From: Pseudomonadota bacterium
Lineage (GTDB): Bacteria > Pseudomonadota > Alphaproteobacteria > Micropepsales > Micropepsaceae
NCBI GenBank assembly: GCA_021851325.1
Contig: JAJZDZ010000023.1
Location: forward strand, 1 to 43,610
Reading direction: 5' to 3'
Length of the DNA stretch: 43,610 nt
Part shown: positions 18,503 to 27,430 of the stretch, in pieces
Numbering within the stretch: the stretch's first letter is position 1
Layout of the letters: the number at the start of each line of letters is the position of its first letter
The notes under the pieces: generated by a model
What the model was told of the DNA's origin: nothing
Database searches by the model: none
The model's input: the letters and a program-made list of their open reading frames with translations, nothing else
Made by a program: the position numbers and the translations under genes

Positions 18503-18807
18503 GAGTGTCCTCCCATCCATTGGGAGACTTCATCTATTGAACATTTTCTAGGTTTGCCAGACTGTTTCTTTTTGTGTATCCTGACGGTGCCTAGTGGCTT
18601 TTGGTTGTAGCCCGAACGGCGCTTTCCCATTTCGTGAAAATTCCCTATGGCGGGCAATGGCCGTATTCGTGGCGCTGCTTCCACCCAAACGCGAACTATT
18701 TTCGATGGTCAACAGCAGCCGATGTGCTGCCGAAGGAAGCCGATCGGTTTGCAATTTCGGGATGTTGCGTACACTCTGAGTGTCACATCGTGGTAGAGGG
18801 GAAGCAG
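18503..18807. promoter_or_regulatory. Divergent intergenic region with a short palindrome
   Basis: About 305 bases between the YegD-like and DsrE-like genes, holding promoters for both. A 13-base palindrome, ACACTC-T-GAGTGT (18771-18783), lies 24 bases before the preferred GTG start of the DsrE-like gene and may be a regulator site. The frame of that gene stays open upstream to a TTG at 18601, but the extra peptide is unlike a protein N-terminus and lacks a good ribosome binding site. Confidence 0.4.
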
Positions 18808-19545
18808 GTGCTAAGGGGCGACAAATCAGAACGGGTAGAGCCGGCGCAGGTTGAGCAAGACACCCGTGTGGAGCGGCGCACGATAATGTTGGGTACAGGC
18901 GGTCTCCTGGCGGCGGCAACCGCAGGGCTTGCACACGTGGCCACAGCCTCACCGGCAGTGGAGGCGCAACGCTGGCAACCGCAGTTCGAAGTTGCAGATC
19001 GCTGGCTAGACCTGCCGCACACCCGGCACCGCATGGTATTCGATGTGCTCACTCCCAAAGGAGCCATGATGGCCCTCGAGTTTGCCGATAATTTCTTCGC
19101 GACAAACATGAGTGCCTATGGCCTGCACGCCAAAGCTTTGGGCGTGGTCATTGTACTGCGGCACATGGCAACGCCTATGGGTTACAACGACAGTGTCTGG
19201 AAGAAGTATGGCGCGGCATTTTCCGAAAAGCTGCAATTGGATGCAAAAGTGACGCTAGCGGCCATGCAGGGCAATCCACTTGATAGGGCTCCAGGTGGAC
19301 CGTCCGGCAAGGATCACTCTCCGACACTGGCATCCTTGGCACAGATGGGTGTCCGTTTTGCGATCTGCGGCATGGCCACAGCGGGAATTGCGGGTATGGT
19401 GGCAAAGGTCGTGGGGGGAAACTCAGATCAGATTCATCATGAATTTGCGACGAACCTGATCAAAAATGCGCTCATGGTTCCGGCTGGAATTGTTGCCGTC
19501 AATCGCGCCCAGGAACATGGCTATACACTAGCCTATGTGGGCTAA
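18808..19545 (+). CDS. Tat-exported DsrE-like hypothetical protein
   Basis: A 245-residue protein from the GTG at 18808, which has AGGGG six bases upstream. Near residue 25 lies RVERRTIMLGTGGLLAAATAGL, a twin-arginine-type signal peptide (R-R-x-I-M plus a hydrophobic stretch) ending around ATASPAVEA. The mature part (FDVLTPKGAMMALEFADNFF, GVVIVLRHMATPMGYNDSVWKKYG) and the C-terminal NALMVPAGIVAVNRAQEHGYTLAYVG resemble exported DsrE/DsrF-like proteins of unknown function. One Cys is visible in the mature part (FAICGMATAG). Its stop overlaps the stop of the DsbA-like gene on the other strand. A later ATG at 18886 would destroy the Arg pair and is less likely. Family placement is by general resemblance only. 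Confidence 0.65.
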   Translation: MLRGDKSERVEPAQVEQDTRVERRTIMLGTGGLLAAATAGLAHVATASPAVEAQRWQPQFEVADRWLDLPHTRHRMVFDVLTPKGAMMALEFADNFFATNMSAYGLHAKALGVVIVLRHMATPMGYNDSVWKKYGAAFSEKLQLDAKVTLAAMQGNPLDRAPGGPSGKDHSPTLASLAQMGVRFAICGMATAGIAGMVAKVVGGNSDQIHHEFATNLIKNALMVPAGIVAVNRAQEHGYTLAYVG

Positions 19546-20288
19546 CCGTGAACCGGATCTGGCGGTGAGTGTGACTGACTCTGCGCCTGATTGCGGACGA
19601 TTGCGATCAGCTTCTGTAAATCGGCAAAGTTAACGGCGCCAGGAACAAAGAGGTCACCCACGATTAATCCCGGTGTCCCCTCAAGCCCAAGCCCCCGTGC
19701 TTCCGCACGAATACGTGCGAGCGTAGCATTAATCGCAGCACCATGAATCTTCAGGTCAACGTCCAAACGTCTGAGATCAATTCCGGCATGTTGCAACGCG
19801 CTGCGAACCTGCTTCAAGCTGCCCAGACGATCGGGGGTCGACAGAAGTGCCTGGTGGGCAACGAGATACTTGCCCTGGTACTGCGCGGCTAATGCCGCTT
19901 TTGCGGCATAGGTTGAAACTGGACCAAAAATTGGCCAATCCTTGAACAGAACCCTTACGCCAGGATCAGTATTTACCAAACGCTGAAAGTCGGGCGCCAT
20001 CAGCCGACAGTAGGGGCAATTGTAGTCCATGTATTCGACGACAGTGACTTTGGCCTTTGCTGAGCCCAGTGCGGGCATCTGCGGTGGAGAGAGAATCTGC
20101 GCCATACCGGCTGGACTAACCTGCGCCACTGCCTGGCGCCTTCCAGCAGCAACAGCTGGAGCACCTATCAGAAGTGCGCCTAAAACCAGCATAATCAGAA
20201 CGCGCACAAAACTCCTCCACCGTGGACGCGGCTCGGTACCGGCCATGACATTGTGCCGGCAGGGTCGCTCCCTGTCCGGATTAGGCAT
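19542..20288 (-). CDS. DsbA family thioredoxin-fold protein
   Basis: A 248-residue exported or membrane-anchored thiol oxidoreductase. A hydrophobic segment (about residues 28-47) follows a basic start, then the thioredoxin fold with C91-P-Y-C94 (DYNCPYCRLMAPDF) and the cis-proline loop LEGTPGLIVGD. The type is the periplasmic DsbA/ScsC-like group (Thioredoxin_4/DSBA) found widely in alphaproteobacteria, which makes or isomerises disulfides. An internal Met at residue 15 is an alternative start. The start lies 6 bases after the SDR stop, so the two may be cotranscribed. Confidence 0.88.
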   Translation of the reverse strand: MPNPDRERPCRHNVMAGTEPRPRWRSFVRVLIMLVLGALLIGAPAVAAGRRQAVAQVSPAGMAQILSPPQMPALGSAKAKVTVVEYMDYNCPYCRLMAPDFQRLVNTDPGVRVLFKDWPIFGPVSTYAAKAALAAQYQGKYLVAHQALLSTPDRLGSLKQVRSALQHAGIDLRRLDVDLKIHGAAINATLARIRAEARGLGLEGTPGLIVGDLFVPGAVNFADLQKLIAIVRNQAQSQSHSPPDPVHG

Positions 20289-20294
20289 TAAGTA

Positions 20295-21071
20295 TCAAAA
20301 CACCACATAGCCTCCGTCGATCACGAACGTGTCGGCGGTGTGATAGCGCGAGGCATCCGAAGCGAGATAGACGGCAATGCCGGAGAAGTCTTCTGGCTGT
20401 CCCCAGCGCCGCATGGGAACGCGCGGAATAACCTTTTCAGCAAAAATCGGATTGTTCTGGGCGCCTTCAGTCATTTCGGTGGCAATCCACCCTGGAGCAA
20501 TTGAATTGACCCGGATGCCATGGCGCGCAAGTTCCACCGCGAGGGCACGCACCATCGAAAGGACGGCCCCCTTAGAGGCGCCATAGGCAGCATTGCGGGC
20601 GGCCCCTTCGATTCCGGCAGTCGAGGCCACTGCGACCATTGACCCACCCGGGTCGCCAGCCTTGGCCCGGGCCGTCATGTGACGGGCAGCTTCCCGAAAC
20701 GTCCAGAACACGCCGTCTTCATTGACGGAATGCACCTTGCGAAAGAGCTCCGTGGTCATGTCGGTAATCGGCGCGCCGCCGCCGATACCGGCATTGGCGA
20801 TGACGCAGTCCAGCCGCCCGAAGTTCCCCACCGCGGCCTGCATCGCGGCACAAACTTCATTTTCCTTGGAAACATCAACACGACGAGCTTCGACCCTGTG
20901 TCCGTAATGACGCAGTCTTTCAAGGGCTTTGGCATTTTTAGCCTCGTTGAGACCCCAAATCTCGACGTCGGCGCCGGCAGCCGCCAGTCCTTCGGCCATG
21001 CCAAGACCGATTCCGCCATTGCCGCCGGTAACAAGTGCGCATTTGCCGCTCAAATCAAATGGTTTGAACAT
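20295..21071 (-). CDS. Short-chain dehydrogenase/reductase (SDR)
   Basis: A 258-residue classical SDR. The NAD(P)-binding TGGNGGIG motif is at 15-22, NAG is present in VIANAGIGGG, and the catalytic set is Ser in VASTAGIEG and Tyr/Lys in AAYGASKG. The C-terminal PGWIATEMTEGAQ and DGGYVVF are typical. It resembles gluconate 5-dehydrogenase/2-deoxy-gluconate dehydrogenase-like members, but substrate cannot be assigned. AGAAGGATC lies just before the ATG. Upstream of and 6 bases from the DsbA-like gene. Confidence 0.9.
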   Translation of the reverse strand: MFKPFDLSGKCALVTGGNGGIGLGMAEGLAAAGADVEIWGLNEAKNAKALERLRHYGHRVEARRVDVSKENEVCAAMQAAVGNFGRLDCVIANAGIGGGAPITDMTTELFRKVHSVNEDGVFWTFREAARHMTARAKAGDPGGSMVAVASTAGIEGAARNAAYGASKGAVLSMVRALAVELARHGIRVNSIAPGWIATEMTEGAQNNPIFAEKVIPRVPMRRWGQPEDFSGIAVYLASDASRYHTADTFVIDGGYVVF

Positions 21072-21152
21072 GATCCTTCTCCAGTATGTCTGGCGATGAG
21101 GCTAGAGGGGCAGGTGCCCGTCGTCCAGCGCACCGGCCTCTTTAGCCGGCGT

Positions 21153-21638
21153 CTATGGTGGCGGCGCAAGGCCTAGGTGCAAGTGGGCGCTGGTGTGGAT
21201 CATGCGCCGGGTTTCCTGCCAGAGTTCCTCAGGTAATTTATCCAGGGCGAACCAGGTCGCGTCCATAGCATCGCTCGCAGCTACCGCCCGACCGGAGAGC
21301 GCCCGGACACCGTAATCGATCAAGACATAGTGTCCAGCGCCGCCAAGGGGGGCGGCATCGACGATTTCGGCAACGCCGGCAAGCCCTAGGATTTCGATTT
21401 CAAGACCGGTTTCTTCCCGAATTTCCCGCCGCAGGGCGTCTTCCAGGCGCTCCCCGCGCTCAACCCGGCCTCCAGGCAGGCTCCAGTGGCCTGCTCGGGG
21501 TGGGTTTCGCCGCCGGATCAGGAGGACCTCACCCTGTTGGTTCCATATAACACCGGCCACGCCGACCGTAATCTGGGCTGGCGGGGAGGGGGGCATGCGC
21601 AACTCCTGTCGCTGATCCACGCTCGGGGGCGGTGGCAT
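21153..21638 (-). CDS. Nudix hydrolase
   Basis: A 161-residue pyrophosphohydrolase. The Nudix box begins at GGRVERGERLEDALRREIRE and continues ETGLEI, satisfying G-x5-E-x7-R-E-x-x-E-E-x-G. LIRRRNPPRAGHWSLPGG precedes it as in ADP-ribose pyrophosphatase/MutT-like enzymes. The start is either at 21638 or at the Met 14 codons later (21596), which gives a more typical N-terminus (PPAQITVGVAGVIWN). Substrate unknown. Its start region faces the FKBP gene. Confidence 0.9.
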   Translation of the reverse strand: MPPPPSVDQRQELRMPPSPPAQITVGVAGVIWNQQGEVLLIRRRNPPRAGHWSLPGGRVERGERLEDALRREIREETGLEIEILGLAGVAEIVDAAPLGGAGHYVLIDYGVRALSGRAVAASDAMDATWFALDKLPEELWQETRRMIHTSAHLHLGLAPPP

Positions 21639-21756
21639 CTAGGATTTGCCCCAAAACGCGATTAATGGTGCTGTCGAAGCGGTTGGCCCAAGATTTGCCA
21701 TTGCCGCGCGGCAAGACTATTCGAGATTGAACGGGACACAAGGAAGGGACTGGCCC

Positions 21757-22266
21757 ATGAGGGGTGCGACAGCGTGGCTTGGACTTCTTGGTTTGGCGTT
21801 CACGCTCGCGCTTACGCCGGCGAGCGCTGCGGTTCCGCCCTCTTTGAGTGCTGCGGCCAATGCAGCCTTTCTAAAGAGGTTTGCAGCCCAAAAGGGCGTC
21901 TATGTCACCAATAGCGGGGTAGAGATCAAGGTCTTCCATAACGGCTTTGGCAAACGTCCGACCGCGACCGATCGAGTTATTGTGAATTACACCGGAAAAC
22001 TGATCAATGGCGAAGTATTCGATGAAACCGAGCCAGGTCTGCCGGCGACATTCACGGTTGATGAACTGATTCCGGGATGGACCGAGGCGCTGCAGCGGAT
22101 GCGCGAAGGCGACCATTGGGAAATCGTCATTCCTGCGCATCTGGCTTATGGCGTACGGGGGGCAGGCAGTGCCGTGCCACCGAACCAAACCCTGGTCTTC
22201 GATTTAACGCTGCTGAAGGTATTGCCACCGGAGCAGCATTCTGGCGGCCATTCCGGCGGTCAGTAG
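21757..22266 (+). CDS. FKBP-type peptidyl-prolyl cis-trans isomerase, exported
   Basis: A 169-residue protein with a signal peptide (MRGATAWLGLLGLAFTLALT, cleavage likely after ASA) and one FKBP domain: VIVNYTGKLINGEVFDET, then EALQRMREGDHWEIVIPAHLAYG and VFDLTLLKV. These are hallmark FKBP segments. It should catalyse proline isomerisation during folding in the periplasm. AAGGAAGGGA precedes the ATG at a suitable distance; the frame is open further upstream but without coding character. It lies 80 bases before the GH17-GT2 gene on the same strand. Confidence 0.93.
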   Translation: MRGATAWLGLLGLAFTLALTPASAAVPPSLSAAANAAFLKRFAAQKGVYVTNSGVEIKVFHNGFGKRPTATDRVIVNYTGKLINGEVFDETEPGLPATFTVDELIPGWTEALQRMREGDHWEIVIPAHLAYGVRGAGSAVPPNQTLVFDLTLLKVLPPEQHSGGHSGGQ

Positions 22267-22346
22267 GCGCCAGATTTTTCGGCGGATCATGTGTGCGCGG
22301 TTGAGGTGCATGGATGATCAGCGCCAGTTGAAGGAATGAACCGTCG

Positions 22347-25001
22347 ATGCTGCGACGCTGGTTTGCCAGGCTGCCTGGAGGTGCATTGCGCATTGCCGTC
22401 GCGCTTGCACTTGTAGTCAGTGCGTCATTTCTGTTCTGGGCAAGCCGTGACTATGAGGTGATCGCACCGGACTGGGACGGGCAGGTGCGCGGTATCGCCT
22501 ATAATCCCTCCCATTCCTTTACCCTGCGTCAGGCCGAACATGTCTCAGCGCGACGTATCAATCGCGATATGGCGCAGTTATCCACGATTACCGCACACAT
22601 ACGTACCTATACGGTTGCAGGCGGCATGGCGCTCGTGCCGGAAATCGCCCGACGTTATGGCATTACCGTTTCGTTAGGCATCTGGATCGGCCCCGATCTC
22701 GCCGCCAACCAACAGCAGATAAAGCGGGGAATTAAGGTCGCGCTCGCCAACCGTCGCGTCGTAGATCGGGTGTTTGTCGGTAACGAGGCAATCCTACGGG
22801 GCGATGTGACGCCGCACCAACTTAACGGTTACATCCGCGAAGTAAGGGCGGCACTTCCCAATCGTATCAAGGTGTCCACTGCCGAACCTTGGTCAACCTG
22901 GCTTCTCAACCCGGATCTTGGGCGCTACGTCGACTTCATTACCATCCATTTGCTTCCGTACTGGGAAGGCGTGGATGTCCATGGTGCACTCGTGTTCGAT
23001 GAACATGCCTATGATCACATTCGGCAGGAATTTCCAGATAAGCCAATTGTCATAGGTGAAACCGGTTGGCCATCGGAAGGTCGAACCCGTAGGGCCGCCG
23101 AAGCGTCATTGGCGAACCAGGCCTGGTATATTCGCAACTTTGTGCAGCTCGCACTGAAAAAGGGATACGACTATTATCTGATGGAAGCGTACGACCAGCC
23201 ATGGAAATACGCCAACGAAGGGGCTGTCGGTGCTTACTGGGGCATGTTCGATGCCACCGGACATCCCAAATATCCAATGCAGGGTATGTTGCGCAGTTTC
23301 CCGCAGTGGCGCAGCTATTCTCTCGGGGCAGCAATTTTGACTCTGCTGCTCGGCCTGATGATTCTGGGCCGAATGCCGCGGGTGCGTCAGCCGGGATATC
23401 TCGTAATGGGCGGCCTTGTTGCCCTGATCACAACAGGACTGCTGTTTCTCATCGAAGCAACCAGCCTGGAATATATCGAACCAGGCGATCTGGCGATGAT
23501 CGTCGCCATGATACCCCTCGTAATCCTAGCCTGTATTGTCATCATCACCGAAGGAATTGAACTCGCCGCCAGCCTATGGCGGGTCGAGCGCCGGGCGCTT
23601 CTTGCGGCATTTCCCGCTGAGCCACCCCGGGTATCGATACACGTTCCCTGTTATAATGAACCACCAGCGATGGTAATTGAGACCCTCGATGCACTGGTTC
23701 AGCTGGATTACGAGAACTTTGAAGTAATCGTACTCGACAATAACACCCCCGACGAGGGCACATGGCGTCCAGTGGCGAAACACTGCGAGACCCTTGGCCC
23801 GCGCTTCCGCTTCGTTCACGTCGACAACTTAAAGGGCTTTAAGGCCGGTGCGCTTAACCGTGCACTCGAGTTGACGGACCCGACTGCAAGCTATGTTGCT
23901 GTGATCGACAGCGACTACAAAGTCGAACCCTTCTGGCTAAAGCGGGCGATACCGTACTTTGCCAGTGAGGACATCGCCCTGGTTCAGGGCCCGCAGGACT
24001 ATCGCGACGCAGCATCATCAACCTTCAAAAAGCTCTGCTTTGAAGAATATCGCGGATTCTTCCAAATCGGGATGGTCGAACGCAACGAACATGACGCCAT
24101 CATACAACACGGTACCATGACCATTGTGCGCAAAGACGCACTGATCGAAGTCGGTGGCTGGAGTGAGTGGTGCATCACCGAAGATACCGAGTTGGGTCTG
24201 CGCCTGTTCGAAGCTGGCTATAGTGCCGCGTATCTTCCCGACAGCATGGGCAAGGGACTTACGCCTGATACTCTGGCAGCGTTCATGAGCCAGCGTTATC
24301 GCTGGGTATATGGCGCGATGCAGATCATGAAGCGTCACACGCGGGCCATATTCCTCGGCCGCACCCACCTGTCGTGGGCGCAACGCTACCAGTTCCTGTC
24401 CGGCTGGTTGCCTTGGATCTCCGACGGCCTGAGCCTGATCGTTACGCTGTTTGCTCTCTTGTGGACGTTCCTCATGGCGGTCAGCCCGGGTTATTTCGAT
24501 GTCCCCATGGCAACATTGTCGGCGGCCGCGCTGGCGCTGTTTGCAGCGAAGAGCCTGAAAACGCTCCTTCTCTATCCACAGAAGGTCGGATCTGGAATCA
24601 TCGGAGCACTAATGGCATCAACCGCAGGGCTTGCCCTCACGCACACCTGCGGCAAAGCCGTGATTGCCGGTGTATTCACTTCCAAAAAGCCGTTTCTGCG
24701 AACACCAAAATGCCAGGATCCAGCAGCGATCGGCCAAGTTCTGCGTCAATGCTGGCAGGAATGCGTGCTGTTGACAGCTCTTTTAAGTGGCATCGCGTCA
24801 ATGCTTTTGGTGACAATGCCTCAGAGCATGCGCGGCTTCAATGATCCGGCGTCAGTATTGTGGACTATCATGCTGGCCATTCAATCGCTGCCCTATCTTG
24901 CAACGGTGATTACTGCGGCGATCAGTGCTTGGTCCTATGGTCACCCTGGCCGCAAGCAGACCCCCGCTCTGGACACACCGGAACTTGCCGAGGCTGCATG
25001 A
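22347..25001 (+). CDS. GH17-family 2 glycosyltransferase fusion (beta-glucan synthase, NdvB/NdvC-like)
   Basis: An 884-residue membrane protein with two catalytic parts. After an N-terminal membrane segment (about 13-31), residues 45-320 form a GH17-like domain with acid/base Glu147 (VFVGNEAILRGD) and nucleophile Glu238 (IVIGETGWPSEG). Two or more membrane helices (about 328-410) follow, then a family 2 glycosyltransferase domain with DSD (521-523), TED (611-613) and QRYRW (649-653), and C-terminal membrane helices. This layout is that of Bradyrhizobium NdvB/NdvC, which make periplasmic cyclic beta-1,3/1,6 glucans: the GT polymerises UDP-glucose and the GH17 part is thought to transglycosylate. 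Here a single gene is present; product and linkage are inferred. Confidence 0.9.
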   Translation: MLRRWFARLPGGALRIAVALALVVSASFLFWASRDYEVIAPDWDGQVRGIAYNPSHSFTLRQAEHVSARRINRDMAQLSTITAHIRTYTVAGGMALVPEIARRYGITVSLGIWIGPDLAANQQQIKRGIKVALANRRVVDRVFVGNEAILRGDVTPHQLNGYIREVRAALPNRIKVSTAEPWSTWLLNPDLGRYVDFITIHLLPYWEGVDVHGALVFDEHAYDHIRQEFPDKPIVIGETGWPSEGRTRRAAEASLANQAWYIRNFVQLALKKGYDYYLMEAYDQPWKYANEGAVGAYWGMFDATGHPKYPMQGMLRSFPQWRSYSLGAAILTLLLGLMILGRMPRVRQPGYLVMGGLVALITTGLLFLIEATSLEYIEPGDLAMIVAMIPLVILACIVIITEGIELAASLWRVERRALLAAFPAEPPRVSIHVPCYNEPPAMVIETLDALVQLDYENFEVIVLDNNTPDEGTWRPVAKHCETLGPRFRFVHVDNLKGFKAGALNRALELTDPTASYVAVIDSDYKVEPFWLKRAIPYFASEDIALVQGPQDYRDAASSTFKKLCFEEYRGFFQIGMVERNEHDAIIQHGTMTIVRKDALIEVGGWSEWCITEDTELGLRLFEAGYSAAYLPDSMGKGLTPDTLAAFMSQRYRWVYGAMQIMKRHTRAIFLGRTHLSWAQRYQFLSGWLPWISDGLSLIVTLFALLWTFLMAVSPGYFDVPMATLSAAALALFAAKSLKTLLLYPQKVGSGIIGALMASTAGLALTHTCGKAVIAGVFTSKKPFLRTPKCQDPAAIGQVLRQCWQECVLLTALLSGIASMLLVTMPQSMRGFNDPASVLWTIMLAIQSLPYLATVITAAISAWSYGHPGRKQTPALDTPELAEAA

Positions 25002-25029
25002 CCCTGTGGAAGGTTAGCCTTACCAGGCA

Positions 25030-26445
25030 CTAAAGCAGCAGGACCTTGCCCGGATTAAGGATGTTATTGGGATCAAGACTGCGCTTTAGCAGTGCCATCG
25101 TGGCAAGTTCTGCCCGAGACTTATAGCGGGTGATCTCCATCGCCTTCATCACGCCAAGGCCATGCTCAGCACTGATGGAGCCGCCAAAATCAGCGACAAT
25201 GTCATGGACGATGCCACTGATTTCTTCCCAACGGGCAAGAAAGACTGAGCTGTCGGTACCCAATGGGACCGACAGATTAAAATGCAGATTTCCATCGCCT
25301 ATATGTCCGAACGGTACCGGGCGGATCCCTGGGATCAGGGTACGCACCTGAGTTTCGGCGCGCTCGAGAAATGCTGGGATCCGAGAAAGCGGTACTGAGA
25401 CGTCGTGCTTGATCGATCCGCCTTCGTATTTTTGCGCCTCGGACATGTTTTCGCGAAGCCGCCACAAAGCCGATCTCTGTGCCTCACTGTCCGCGAACAC
25501 GGCATCTTCAACAAGGTGCTTTTGTGCTGCCGTAGCAAGCGCAGTTTCGATACTTTCGCGCAAAGGAACCAAGGCACCACCCTGGGCATCGACAAGCACA
25601 TACCAGTTGTATGGGGTAGAAAGTGGATCCCGCGTGCCAGGCATGTGTCGCAGCACGAATTCCAGGCCGATCCGCGGCATGATCTCAAACGCTGTGACAA
25701 GCCCGCCGGTGGCGGCATTGAGACGGTGCAGGAGATTGACGGCGGCAGCTGGATCTGGAACTGCGCAAAAGGCGGTTACCTGCTGTTTCGGCATCGGATA
25801 GAGCTTCAAAACAGCGGCCGTGATGACACCGAGAGTTCCTTCGGCGCCGATGAACAGATGTTTGAGATCGTACCCGGTGTTATCCTTGCGCAGGCTACGT
25901 AGCATGTCGAGCACAGTACCGTTGGCAAGCACTGCTTCGATACCCAGTACCTGCTCGCGAGCATTCCCGTAGCGCAGAACATTGACGCCGCCAGCGTTGG
26001 TCGAAAGATTTCCGCCAATGGTGCAGCTTCCTTCAGATGCAAGGCTAAGTGGAAAATAGCATCCCGCCGCGGTGGCGGCCTGTTGTACCTCAGCAAGGAT
26101 TGTGCCTGCTTCCGCCGTCACGGACATGGTCTGTGGATCGATCTGGCGAATAGCATTCATGCGGGTCAGAGACAGGAGTATTTCCCCGTTAAAAGGAATC
26201 TGACCGCCGACCAGACCGGTATTACCACCCTGAGGTACCACGGGAGTCCTGGTTTGATCACACAGCGAAAGGGCAGCTGCTAGCTGCTGCGTTGTCTTGG
26301 GTTTCATGAGGAATGAAGAGCGCCCATGGTAACGACCGCGCCACTCCTCAAGATGGGGTGCAATCTCGGTTGGATCTTCAGAGAATCCTTCGGCGCCAAG
26401 AATCGCCTTGAGCCTCGCAATAGTGTCAGTCGCAATCATACTCAT
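25030..26445 (-). CDS. FAD-linked 2-hydroxyacid dehydrogenase (GlcD/D-lactate dehydrogenase family)
   Basis: A 471-residue flavoenzyme of the PCMH/VAO fold. The FAD-binding loop PQGGNTGLVGGQIP and SEGSCTIGGNLSTNAGG are visible, and the C-terminal FAD-oxidase_C region contains GHIGDGNLHFNLSVP and ISAEHGLGVMK. The family oxidises D-lactate, glycolate or D-2-hydroxyglutarate and passes electrons to the quinone pool or another acceptor. No companion GlcE/GlcF subunits are present, favouring a single-subunit D-lactate or D-2-hydroxyglutarate dehydrogenase. Its ATG overlaps the sua5 stop (ATGA). Met3 is an alternative start. Confidence 0.9.
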   Translation of the reverse strand: MSMIATDTIARLKAILGAEGFSEDPTEIAPHLEEWRGRYHGRSSFLMKPKTTQQLAAALSLCDQTRTPVVPQGGNTGLVGGQIPFNGEILLSLTRMNAIRQIDPQTMSVTAEAGTILAEVQQAATAAGCYFPLSLASEGSCTIGGNLSTNAGGVNVLRYGNAREQVLGIEAVLANGTVLDMLRSLRKDNTGYDLKHLFIGAEGTLGVITAAVLKLYPMPKQQVTAFCAVPDPAAAVNLLHRLNAATGGLVTAFEIMPRIGLEFVLRHMPGTRDPLSTPYNWYVLVDAQGGALVPLRESIETALATAAQKHLVEDAVFADSEAQRSALWRLRENMSEAQKYEGGSIKHDVSVPLSRIPAFLERAETQVRTLIPGIRPVPFGHIGDGNLHFNLSVPLGTDSSVFLARWEEISGIVHDIVADFGGSISAEHGLGVMKAMEITRYKSRAELATMALLKRSLDPNNILNPGKVLLL

Positions 26446-27383
26446 TCCTTGGGAGCAGCTGCGCGTGTTAGGCGATCATTAATCGCTTCACCGAGCCCGT
26501 GAGCGGGGATGGGGACAACCGCGATCCGCGCCGAAACAGCGTCAGCAGCATGCAGCATGGCAAAAAGGTTGGCCGCCGCTTCGCGTAGATCTGCTCTGGG
26601 GCTCAAGTTAAATACGTGGCTTGCTCCGGAAGGAACGTCAGTACCAAAACCGATCAACGCCTCATTGCTATCCACGCTGCGCACGCCAAGACGCAGTTTT
26701 GCCCTGGGTGCATAGTGACTTGCCAGCTGACCTGGGGAAAGGATTGCGCCCTTTGTCTGTCCAAGCGGTCCTGAGATCGCTTCAATCGCTTCGCGCGCAA
26801 TGGCACCCGGACGGAGCATCAGCGGTTCGGTGCCGACACACCCTATCACGGTCGACTCAAGGCCGAGCGGTGTAGCCCCTCCGTCCAGGATGAGGTCGAC
26901 CTGGACGCCAAGGCTCGCGTTTACGTGTTCCGCGGCAGTTGGGGAGATCAAACCCGAACGATTGGCGCTGGGAGCTGCAATTGGCCGGCCACTGTCTTCC
27001 AGCAGCGCTCGAACCACAGGTGCCGAGGGAACGCGTAAGGCCACGGTCTGAAGACCCGCACTGACGAGGAGTGACAGGCTTATATGGGGGCGGCGGGGGA
27101 CAACAAGGGTGAGTGCCCCTGGCCAAAAATGCGCCGCAAGGCGCCGAGCGGTGTCGGAAAAGATGCCCAGCTGCTCGGCCTCGATCAGGTCCGCGACATG
27201 AACGATGAGCGGATTGAAGGTAGGGCGGCCCTTGGCAGCGAATATACCAGCCACCGCCGTGTCATTTGTAGCATCCGCACCGAGCCCATAGACGGTCTCG
27301 GTCGGAAAGGCAACGAGCCGCCCCGCACGCAGCAGTTCAGCGGCCCGCGCAATTGTAGAGCGATCAGCGGTAAGCACCGGCAT
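26442..27383 (-). CDS. L-threonylcarbamoyladenylate synthase (Sua5/YwlC family)
   Basis: A 313-residue two-domain Sua5-type protein. The N-terminal YrdC domain carries LVAFPTETVYGLGADATND, AKGRPTFNPLIVHV and APSANRSGLISPT. The C-terminal Sua5 domain begins around PGQLASHYAPRAKLRL. It makes threonylcarbamoyl-AMP from Thr, bicarbonate and ATP, the first step towards t6A at position 37 of ANN-decoding tRNAs. Overlaps the FAD oxidase gene by four bases; the pair recurs in other alphaproteobacteria as far as I recall. Confidence 0.94.
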   Translation of the reverse strand: MPVLTADRSTIARAAELLRAGRLVAFPTETVYGLGADATNDTAVAGIFAAKGRPTFNPLIVHVADLIEAEQLGIFSDTARRLAAHFWPGALTLVVPRRPHISLSLLVSAGLQTVALRVPSAPVVRALLEDSGRPIAAPSANRSGLISPTAAEHVNASLGVQVDLILDGGATPLGLESTVIGCVGTEPLMLRPGAIAREAIEAISGPLGQTKGAILSPGQLASHYAPRAKLRLGVRSVDSNEALIGFGTDVPSGASHVFNLSPRADLREAAANLFAMLHAADAVSARIAVVPIPAHGLGEAINDRLTRAAAPKE

Positions 27384-27430
27384 GGTGAAGACTGTATAGG
27401 TCAGGTCGCGGCAAAGCGCGAGCCTGCTCC

